A stretch of 13,094 bases of DNA from Candidatus Methanofilum arcanum. Its GTDB lineage: Archaea; Halobacteriota; Methanomicrobia; Methanomicrobiales; Methanospirillaceae. Location: NCBI GenBank assembly GCA_031285085.1, contig JAITWW010000103.1, positions 1 through 13,094 on the forward strand. The letters run 5' to 3'. The position numbers and the translations under genes were made by a program. Positions 6,558 to 11,416 of this stretch are shown in pieces (the stretch's first letter is position 1; every line of letters starts with the position of its first letter). The notes below the pieces were generated by a model that saw only the letters and a list, made by a program, of their open reading frames with translations, was not told the DNA's origin and made no database searches.

Positions 6558-7193
6558 ATGCAGGATTATTCGCTCTATGTAGTAACAGATGAGGAGTTGT
6601 CTTATGGTCGCACACATCGTGAGATCGCAGAGCAAGCGGTACGTGGTGGTGCCACTGTCATTCAGCTCAGAGATAAAACGAGATCTGCACATGACCTGTT
6701 CCAGATCGCACGAGAGATAGCTGAGGTTACAAGGCGGGCTGGTGTGCTTAGTATCGTAAATGATCGTCTTGATATTGCCTTAGGGGCAGGTGCAGATGGG
6801 GTTCATCTCGGCCAAGATGATCTTCCCATCGCAGTTGCAAGGCGTCTTGCACCTCCCCCTTTTCTTATTGGCATATCAATACACAGCATTGCCCAGGCAG
6901 AGGAGGCGAAGAGGCAGGGTGCTGACTACATTGCAGTAAGTCCGGTTTTTGAAACGAATTCAAAATCTGATGCAGGTCCTGGTCATGGTTTAAGGATGTT
7001 GTCAGAGGTTGTACACCTCGTACAGATCCCTGTTATTGGCATTGGCGGGATCAATCATACAAACCTGCATCATCTCTTTGATGCAGGAGCAAGTGGTATT
7101 GCAGTCATCTCTGCTATTGTCAGTGCTCCAGATATCAGCGCTGCAGCACGAGCTATGAAGGAACAGATTTTATCCCTAACGCTACACTCCTAA
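6558..7193 (+). CDS. thiE: Thiamine-phosphate synthase
   Basis: This TIM-barrel enzyme condenses hydroxymethylpyrimidine diphosphate with thiazole phosphate to give thiamine phosphate. From the ATG at 6558 the protein is 211 residues, normal for the family. Motifs are LYVVTDEEL (6-14), TVIQLRDK (33-40), IVNDRLDIALGAGADGVHLGQDDLP (66-90 in overall pattern), IGISIHS, ADYIAVSPVFET.SK, IPVIGIGGI and ASGIAVISAI, the last two binding phosphate. An in-frame ATG at 6513 would add 15 residues overlapping thiM with no family support. GGAGG (6541-6545) inside the thiM end serves the 6558 start. The gene lies only 7 bp after thiM, so co-transcription is nearly certain. A hairpin with T-tract overlaps its stop codon. 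Confidence 0.93.
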   Translation: MQDYSLYVVTDEELSYGRTHREIAEQAVRGGATVIQLRDKTRSAHDLFQIAREIAEVTRRAGVLSIVNDRLDIALGAGADGVHLGQDDLPIAVARRLAPPPFLIGISIHSIAQAEEAKRQGADYIAVSPVFETNSKSDAGPGHGLRMLSEVVHLVQIPVIGIGGINHTNLHHLFDAGASGIAVISAIVSAPDISAAARAMKEQILSLTLHS

Positions 7194-7208
7194 AAATAGG
7201 GGTGTTTT
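7184..7208 (+). terminator. Hairpin terminator after thiE
   Basis: ACACTCCTA (7184-7192) pairs over nine positions (one G-T) with TAGGGGTGT (7197-7205) around an AAAA loop, followed by TTT. The left arm contains the thiE stop codon. It likely ends the por-thi transcript. Confidence 0.6.
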
Positions 7209-7358
7209 CCTCATATAATGTGAAATAAGAGCTGCGTTCTCGTTTCTTTTCTTTCAAACACTTGTTTGTATAGCAAAATGGACCCTGATACAAAGAGTTT
7301 AGCATAATCATTGTGAGATTATTATAAGAATGGAGTAATTCAATTAAAACTTACGAGA

Positions 7359-7408
7359 TTATATAGAAACGTTTATAATCACATCAACATGATGTTTAAA
7401 TGAGGTGA
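7359..7408 (+). promoter_or_regulatory. mer promoter and ribosome binding site
   Basis: Two TATA-like boxes precede mer: TTATATAG (7359-7366) and TTTATAAT (7372-7379). The first would start transcription near 7388, leaving a leader of about 30 bases. GAGGTGA (7402-7408) is an excellent Shine-Dalgarno 9 bases before the ATG. The surrounding region is very AT-rich, as expected for a strong archaeal promoter. Confidence 0.55.
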
Positions 7409-7417
7409 ATTATACCT

Positions 7418-8416
7418 ATGAGTTATGGAATTGAATTCGTACCAGGAAACATCAATGTCAAGCAAGTAGTCACATACACAAAATTAGCAGAACAGAAAGA
7501 TATCGACTACGCTTGGATTACGAACCACTACAACAACCGCCACTGTTACCCAACTCTTGCTGCAATTGCAGCAGAAACCGAGACCATTAAGATGGGCCCC
7601 GGTATCATGAACGCCTTCACTGACACACCAGCCGCAATGGCATCTTTTTCGTGTACTTTGAACGAGATATCTGATGGACGTGCAGTTCTCGGTATTGGAC
7701 CTGGTGACCTTTCAACACTTCCAAAGCTCTCTATTGATCCAGCAAAGCCAGTTGCTCGTCTAGAAGAAGCTGTAGATCAGATCAAAAAGCTGTGTACTGG
7801 AGAAGAAGTTAAGAAGGCAGGAACATATGAGTTCTTTGACTATGATGGTGCAAAACTGACAGGTGTCGATCTTCCTCCAAAGAAAAAACAGATCCCCGTC
7901 TATGTCGGTGCCCAGGGTCCAAAAGTTCTCGAACTTGCAGGAAAGATTGGAGAGGGTGCACTGATTAATGCATCAAATCCAAAAGACTTCGCTCAGGCAA
8001 TCCCACTCATCAAGAAAGGATGCGATGGTGTTGATGACAAGAAGTTCAAGAAATTTGATATTGGTGCATACACTGCAATGTCCATTGACCAGGATGAAAA
8101 GAAGGCACGAAATGCAGCAAAGATTGTTGCAGCATTTATCGCCGCAGGTTCTCCAGAGCCTATTTTAACCCGTCACGGACTTGACCTTGCAAATGTTGCA
8201 AAGATTAAAGATGCACTCGCACGCTTTGACTTTGGAGCAGTTGGTGGCCTTGTTGGAGATGCAGAGATCGAAGCATTTACCATTGCAGGAACACCTGATG
8301 TTATCCGTCAGAAGTGTGAAGACCTTACAAAATCTGGTGTCACTCAGATTATCTTTGGTTCCCCACTCGGACCAGATATGATCAACTCAATCCGCCTGCT
8401 CGGCAAGATTATGTAA
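7418..8416 (+). CDS. mer: F420-dependent 5,10-methylenetetrahydromethanopterin reductase
   Basis: Mer catalyses reduction of methylene-H4MPT to methyl-H4MPT with coenzyme F420H2, a central step in methanogenesis from CO2. The 332-residue protein has the bacterial-luciferase-like TIM barrel and closely matches Mer. Visible segments include SYGIEFVPG (2-10), YAWITNHYNNRHCYPTLAAI (31-50), KMGPGIMNAFTDTPAAMASF, LNEISDGRAVLGIGPGD, PVYVGAQGPKVLELAGKI and EGALINASNPKDF. Near the C-terminus are AGTPDVIRQKCEDL and IIFGSPLGPD. It is monocistronic, with its own promoter and an oligo-T terminator, as expected for an abundantly made catabolic enzyme. It is the strongest evidence that this DNA is from a methanogen. 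It has no functional link to its immediate neighbours. Confidence 0.96.
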   Translation: MSYGIEFVPGNINVKQVVTYTKLAEQKDIDYAWITNHYNNRHCYPTLAAIAAETETIKMGPGIMNAFTDTPAAMASFSCTLNEISDGRAVLGIGPGDLSTLPKLSIDPAKPVARLEEAVDQIKKLCTGEEVKKAGTYEFFDYDGAKLTGVDLPPKKKQIPVYVGAQGPKVLELAGKIGEGALINASNPKDFAQAIPLIKKGCDGVDDKKFKKFDIGAYTAMSIDQDEKKARNAAKIVAAFIAAGSPEPILTRHGLDLANVAKIKDALARFDFGAVGGLVGDAEIEAFTIAGTPDVIRQKCEDLTKSGVTQIIFGSPLGPDMINSIRLLGKIM

Positions 8417-8439
8417 GATCCCACACAGAACAAAATATC

Positions 8440-8447
8440 TTTTTTTT
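8440..8447 (+). terminator. Oligo-T terminator of mer
   Basis: A run of eight T lies 24 bases after the mer stop codon, a typical archaeal transcription stop signal. No strong hairpin precedes it. Confidence 0.6.
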
Positions 8448-8493
8448 CAAATCTTCAGTTCTTCTTCTCGTAATTTTTGGTAACTATTCACTA

Positions 8494-8515
8494 TCCTATC
8501 GGCAGTTCGGTAGGA
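8494..8515. repeat. Small hairpin between mer and the Rpn relic
   Basis: TCCTATCGG-CAGT-TTCGGTAGGA-type dyad: nine pairs, two of them G-T, with a four-base loop. It lies just after the stop codon of the minus-strand Rpn relic and could be its transcript end, though no T-tract follows on either strand. Confidence 0.3.
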
Positions 8516-8525
8516 AGAAGAGGGA

Positions 8526-8593
8526 TTATATGAGATCCTCTGGACTCAGAGCAGTTGCTTTACAAACCGCTTCAACGCTCATCCCTGCTTCGA
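8526..8593 (-). pseudogene. 3' end of an Rpn-family ORF, separated from its 5' part by an insertion
   Basis: On the minus strand this reads (I)EAGMSVEAVCKATALSPEDLI and ends with TAA at 8528-8526. It is the usual short helical C-terminus of Rpn/PD-(D/E)XK nuclease-family proteins. It parallels AAGMDPVEVCNAIGISVSDLD of the intact gene nearby. The fragment starts exactly at the target duplication shared with 10104-10112. Joining there to the fragment at 10104-10329 gives ...AKAM-IEAG-MSVEAV... in one frame. Confidence 0.7.
8585..8593. repeat. Outer 9-bp target duplication, left copy (CTGCTTCGA)
   Basis: Identical to 10104-10112 and directly abutting element R1. One extra base (C at 8584 and 10103) also matches, so a 10-bp duplication is possible. 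Confidence 0.7.
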
Positions 8594-8781
8594 GGGTGCA
8601 TCCCACATTTCGGGGTGGAGACAAATGGAAGTTGTTGCTCTTATGCAGCGTACTTCATTTGATTGCTGACAGTTGCTTTGCAACCAGCCTCTATGATCCC
8701 AAAACCGACAAATATGTCGTTGGCAGAAAAGGTGCGTAATTCATGCGATTCATAGTCTACCCCAAAAATTGTGATACACCT
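8594..8781 (-). mobile_element. 188-bp MITE-like element R1 with ISKra4-type transposase relic
   Basis: The first 186 bp match R2 at 180 positions. The ends form imperfect inverted repeats: GGGTGCATCCCACATTTC at the left against AGGTGTATCACAATTTTT read from the right (12 of 18). The minus strand encodes ESHELRTFSANDIFVGFGII then EAGCKATVSNQMKYAA-stop. This resembles the C-terminal G.G.IEAGCK..V..R.K segment of ISKra4-type transposases, so it is probably an internally deleted derivative. It cannot encode a transposase and would need one in trans. Confidence 0.6.
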
Positions 8782-8790
8782 GGAATAAAT
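8782..8790. repeat. Inner 9-bp target duplication, copy next to R1 (GGAATAAAT)
   Basis: Identical to 9907-9915, which abuts R2. On the minus strand both copies read I-Y-S in the same codon phase of the split small ORF. Confidence 0.65.
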
Positions 8791-8835
8791 TGAACTTGCT
8801 ACATTTTTTAGAGGTAGCTGATCCCACCGATACAT
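8782..8835 (-). pseudogene. 5' half of a small ORF split by element R
   Basis: On the minus strand the frame reads MYRWDQLPLKNVASS-IYS from an ATG at 8835 and then runs into element R1. The frame is open a few codons further upstream (LFIPAI), so the true N-terminus may have been longer. Across the shared GGAATAAAT it joins in frame to the sequence at 9817-9915. I do not recognise the protein. Confidence 0.5.
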
Positions 8836-8886
8836 AATTGCAGGGATGAACAGCTACTGCAAAACCCTTATGTCCCTACATCTCAC

Positions 8887-9750
8887 ATGTTTTATATCAT
8901 GGATATTGAAGGCATTGAGGACGAACATTTCCTATCGGCACAAAATGATTTCATGTTCAAACGTATATTTGGAAACACTGACACCCAACTCCCACTGTGC
9001 TCTTTGTTAAGCGCAGTTCTTGATGTTCGTGTTGTATCTGCCTCTGTTCAAAATCCGATATTTCCTCGACAAATTGATACGGATAAGGAGAGTGTTTTGG
9101 ATATTCGTGCGATTCTCGATAATGGTAGTCATGTAAATGTCGAAATGCAAGTTTATTATCGCGATCATTTCATGAAAAGAACACAATATTATTTGTCAAA
9201 ACTGTACCATTCACAAATTGGAAAGGGAGGTGTATATGACGATTTAAAGAGAGCTATTGTCATAAACATCCTCTGTGAGGGTCGAACTAAATTCCCTGCT
9301 GAATATTGGCATAATGTTTATGTGTTCAAAGAAAAAAGACGGAATGACCAAATGCCTGATGGAATGATGGAATTACATTTCATTGAACTGGAGAAACTGA
9401 GAAAATCATCACATCTTGATGAAGCTAACACGTTAACGCTGTGGGGTATGTTTATGAACGCACAATCAACATCTGAAATGAAAATCATTGCAAAACGAGA
9501 TCCTGCTATCTGTAAGGCCTATACGATTGTAGAAGAGGTTGCACGGAACAAAGAGGAGAGAGAAAGGTACCATGCTAGAGAGGCATTTCTTCGTGACCAG
9601 ATATCAAATGAAGAAGCTGCTAGGAAGAAGGGCGTGGTTGAAGGTAGGGCTGAAGGTAGGGTTGAAGCAGCTAGAAAGATGGTTGCTGCTGGTATGGATC
9701 CAGTGGAAGTTTGTAATGCTATTGGCATTTCTGTGTCGGATCTCGATTAA
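8887..9750 (+). CDS. Rpn family recombination-promoting nuclease / PD-(D/E)XK nuclease-family transposase
   Basis: This 287-residue protein shows the Rpn layout. The N-terminal FLSAQNDFMFKRIFGN (15-30) precedes LDIRAILDNGSHVNVEMQ (71-88). There D72, E86 and Q88 match the catalytic D...ExQ core, which replaces ExK in this family. FMKRTQYYLSKLY (95-107) follows. The C-terminal third is a charged coiled-coil-like tail with short EGR repeats and ends in the helical MVAAGMDPVEVCNAIGISVS. Family members cut DNA, promote RecA-independent recombination in E. coli, and some act in phage defence. The ATG at 8887 or 8899 could be used, as no Shine-Dalgarno precedes either. It appears intact, is the cargo between the two 188-bp elements, and is homologous to the interrupted minus-strand ORF outside them. 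Confidence 0.85.
   Translation: MFYIMDIEGIEDEHFLSAQNDFMFKRIFGNTDTQLPLCSLLSAVLDVRVVSASVQNPIFPRQIDTDKESVLDIRAILDNGSHVNVEMQVYYRDHFMKRTQYYLSKLYHSQIGKGGVYDDLKRAIVINILCEGRTKFPAEYWHNVYVFKEKRRNDQMPDGMMELHFIELEKLRKSSHLDEANTLTLWGMFMNAQSTSEMKIIAKRDPAICKAYTIVEEVARNKEERERYHAREAFLRDQISNEEAARKKGVVEGRAEGRVEAARKMVAAGMDPVEVCNAIGISVSDLD
9637..9660 (+). repeat. 12-bp tandem repeat in the Rpn tail
   Basis: GTTGAAGGTAGG and GCTGAAGGTAGG follow each other and encode VEGR-AEGR; a partial third unit (GTTGAAG) follows. Units are four codons long, so gain or loss keeps the frame. Such tails vary in length between Rpn homologues. Confidence 0.6.
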
Positions 9751-9780
9751 TAAATATATGGTTACACATATACAATAATG

Positions 9781-9804
9781 ACATTATTTATATCAAAATA
9801 ATGT
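9781..9804 (+). terminator. Hairpin downstream of the Rpn gene
   Basis: ACATTATTT (9781-9789) and AAATAATGT (9796-9804) form a perfect 9-bp stem with a six-base loop, 31 bp after the Rpn stop. It is AT-rich and lacks a long T-tract. It lies between the convergent Rpn gene and the split small ORF and may end both transcripts. Confidence 0.4.
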
Positions 9805-9816
9805 GATTAATTAGTC

Positions 9817-9915
9817 TCACGCTTTAAACGTAGTTTTTACCTTGCAGCCGTGGTTCCTCACCTCAACAATTAAAGTTGTGTATGTAATAGTGACTGCACC
9901 GTCCAAGGAATAAAT
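9817..9915 (-). pseudogene. 3' half of the small ORF split by element R
   Basis: On the minus strand IYS-LDGAVTITYTTLIVEV then RNHGCKVKTTFKA-stop (TGA at 9819-9817), a beta-strand-rich tail. It joins in frame to 8782-8835 when the inner flanks are fused at GGAATAAAT. The fused product would be about 47 residues or slightly more. The family is not recognised. Confidence 0.5.
9907..9915. repeat. Inner 9-bp target duplication, copy next to R2 (GGAATAAAT)
   Basis: Directly abuts the GGGTGCATCC terminus of R2; partner of 8782-8790. Confidence 0.65.
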
Positions 9916-10103
9916 GGGTGCATCCCACATTTCGAGGCAGAGACAAATGGAAGTTGTTGCTCTTATGCAGCGTAGTTCATTTGATTGCTGACAATTGCTT
10001 TGCAACCAGCCTCTATGATCCCAAAACCGACAAATATGTCGTTGGCAGAAAAGGTGCGTAATTCATGCGATTCATAGTCTACCCCAAAGATTGTGATACA
10101 CAC
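9916..10103 (-). mobile_element. 188-bp MITE-like element R2 with ISKra4-type transposase relic
   Basis: Same orientation and length as R1. The six mismatches in the first 186 bp are three in GGGGTGG versus GAGGCAG near the left end and three isolated ones. The last two bases also differ (AC here, CT in R1). The encoded relic reads ...IIEAGCKAIVSNQMNYAA-stop, with two substitutions relative to R1. It abuts the right copy of the outer target duplication. Confidence 0.6.
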
Positions 10104-10112
10104 CTGCTTCGA
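10104..10112. repeat. Outer 9-bp target duplication, right copy (CTGCTTCGA)
   Basis: Partner of 8585-8593; it lies inside the interrupted Rpn-family ORF and encodes part of IEAG on the minus strand. Confidence 0.7.
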
Positions 10113-10329
10113 TCATTGCCTTTGCAGTTTTTATGGAACCTTTTTTCTCCCCTATTTCAATTCCTTCTTCTCTTCCTCTTTCTTCTGCCTTTCTCTTCCT
10201 GACTTCCTGATCCCATAGGAACTTATGTCGTGATTTCTCCTCATATATTGCATTTTCATCCGCACTCATGATTTTCAATGTTCTGACTGCTGTCCCAATA
10301 CATGCATCCTCTTCTGCCAGTTTTTTCAT
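10104..10329 (-). pseudogene. 5' part of an interrupted Rpn C-terminal-type ORF
   Basis: From the ATG at 10329 the minus strand reads MKKLAEEDACIGTAVRTLKI then MSADENAIYEEKSRHKFLWD, a charged GREEGIEIGEKKG tail and KTAKAMIEAG. This is the C-terminal domain of Rpn/PD-(D/E)XK nuclease-family proteins without the nuclease domain. The element then disrupts it; the frame runs on to a stop at 10072 as VYHNLWGRL. Joined with 8526-8593 the ORF would be about 95 residues. A clear Shine-Dalgarno (GAGGT, minus strand, 6 bases before the ATG) and an in-frame stop just upstream suggest it began at this ATG before being interrupted. It may have been a stand-alone C-terminal protein, or a truncated gene whose nuclease part was lost. 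Its start aligns with MKIIAKRDPAICKAY of the intact homologue. Confidence 0.65.
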
Positions 10330-10419
10330 TTTACTACCTCATTTTTGAGTATGATCTTGGACTTTGCTGCCAAAAGTGGTAGAAGATCTTTTGCCTGGGA
10401 GTACGAATCATGTACCGCG

Positions 10420-10434
10420 TTTTTTTCAAAAAAA
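10420..10434 (-). terminator. T7/A7 symmetrical terminator
   Basis: TTTTTTT-C-AAAAAAA gives seven T on either strand. On the minus strand it lies six bases after the stop of the 305-aa gene, fitting an oligo-T terminator. Confidence 0.55.
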
Positions 10435-10440
10435 GGGAAT

Positions 10441-11358
10441 TTAACATCCCTCGCAGTCAATGCCTGATTGATAATGAAACTCTTTCGTGAATTGGGTAAT
10501 ACCACCGGATACCGTCGTGGTATCGATCGTGGTGAGGGTTGCAGCAAGTTCGTCATAGTTCTCAAGGTGAACGATGATATGTGGCCTTGTCATGACGATA
10601 GCCGTTGCCTCCTGAGCATCCCACGGATTGATAGTGTATGTTGCACCCTGATACGTAAGCGTGAATGGACCACTGCCATCCCCTCCGTTGACCGTGATCT
10701 GCACCTCAGGAGGGAGGAGCTTGCCACCGACTATGCCATTCTCCCAGAGCACAATATCACCATCAAGAGTGGCCAATGATGCAGAATAATCCACATTGTC
10801 ATACCACACTATAACCCCATCAGATCCAGAAACTCCTCTCTGGAATCCCATCACTTGATTCCCTCCTGCGTCATACAACTCCCACCATGAACCACCGAAT
10901 CCAGTGCCCCGAACCCACTGATATCCCATCGCAAGAAGACCCGCCATTGGATTTCTTTCTTCCTCCCACATTTCTGGTATCCGTCCTTCCATCACGCTCA
11001 CTGTAAACACCGTCGACACAATCCCATGTGCATAGCCAGCCCCATCCGGTGTGACCACGATTTCATAGTTTAATGCCGCCGGAGTTGAGCCAACCGCTGT
11101 GGCAGAGCCAATGCTCTGGATCTGTTCCGTTGTGATGGATCGAAGCGTTGATGAGGCTGTTACCTTATTACAGAAGGCAGGAATGAGATCCAACTCGGAA
11201 CGAGCAAACACACATATGAGATCTGAGCCTCTGCTCGACCAGTTGCCTGCAACATCGAGGACATACAACTCTTCTCCCATGAGGTGAGACCCATTCTGGC
11301 TGGTATATGTGAGAACCTTTTCGGTCTCGATATTATACAAGCCATCTTTCATGAACAC
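10441..11358 (-). CDS. Hypothetical protein, 305 aa, no recognised family
   Basis: This long uninterrupted minus-strand frame ends in TAA at 10443-10441. It starts with GTG at 11358 (GTG TTC ATG) or the ATG at 11352; GAGAG just upstream is a weak ribosome binding site. The protein is acidic and rich in Gly, Thr, Val and Trp, suggesting a beta-rich fold. Segments include YEIVVTPDGAGYAHGIVSTV, GYQWVRGTGFGGSWWELYDA and TLDGDIVLWENGIVGGKLLP. The C-terminus is SGIDCEGC. No signal peptide, transmembrane helix or catalytic motif is evident. The base composition looks more GC-rich than the surrounding genes, which hints at a different origin. I do not recognise a family and assign no function. It is divergent from ilvC and has its own terminator. 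Confidence 0.6.
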   Translation of the reverse strand: MFMKDGLYNIETEKVLTYTSQNGSHLMGEELYVLDVAGNWSSRGSDLICVFARSELDLIPAFCNKVTASSTLRSITTEQIQSIGSATAVGSTPAALNYEIVVTPDGAGYAHGIVSTVFTVSVMEGRIPEMWEEERNPMAGLLAMGYQWVRGTGFGGSWWELYDAGGNQVMGFQRGVSGSDGVIVWYDNVDYSASLATLDGDIVLWENGIVGGKLLPPEVQITVNGGDGSGPFTLTYQGATYTINPWDAQEATAIVMTRPHIIVHLENYDELAATLTTIDTTTVSGGITQFTKEFHYQSGIDCEGC

Positions 11359-11396
11359 TCTCTATTTTCCGGGTTCATACGTCATACCACGTAGAA

Positions 11397-11404
11397 TTTA
11401 TACA
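11397..11404. promoter_or_regulatory. TATA-like element between divergent genes
   Basis: On the minus strand this reads GTATAAA, about 40 bp before the 305-aa gene start, giving a short leader. On the + strand TTTATAC (11397-11403) would start transcription near 11425, almost on the second ilvC ATG (11426). One box may serve one or both genes. Confidence 0.35.
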
Positions 11405-11416
11405 ACGAAAAACAAT

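Larger units (their letters stand above)
8594..10103. mobile_element. Composite insertion: two direct 188-bp elements flanking an Rpn nuclease gene
   Basis: This 1,510-bp block sits between the two copies of CTGCTTCGA inside an Rpn-family ORF. Its order is R1 (8594-8781), GGAATAAAT, half of a small ORF, the intact Rpn gene (8887-9750), the other half of the small ORF, GGAATAAAT, R2 (9916-10103). The outer flanks match each other and the inner flanks match each other, but the two pairs differ. This is the expected product of a single crossover between a resident element and an element on a circle of 1,322 bp (the R1-to-R2 offset). Duplication of the whole composite by transposition explains only the outer repeats. 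Confidence 0.7.

Noticed and set aside
8530..8739. A + strand open frame of 69 codons over the first 188-bp element
   Set aside because: It runs antisense to the Rpn relic and the transposase relic, both of which match known families on the minus strand, and it has no ribosome binding site.
9637..9660. Short repeats in the Rpn tail as a CRISPR-like or regulatory array
   Set aside because: The units are adjacent, 12 bp, in coding sequence and encode EGR repeats typical of the protein family; there are no spacers.
10326..10565. Minus-strand frame of 79 codons overlapping the start of the Rpn C-terminal ORF by ATGA
   Set aside because: Much of it is out of frame within the 3' end of the 305-aa gene, and it crosses that gene's terminator. 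The ATGA overlap looks coincidental, although the last 37 codons could be a relic.
11309..11416. Longer ilvC start at 11309
   Set aside because: It would overlap the start of the divergent 305-aa gene and adds 36 residues absent from the family.
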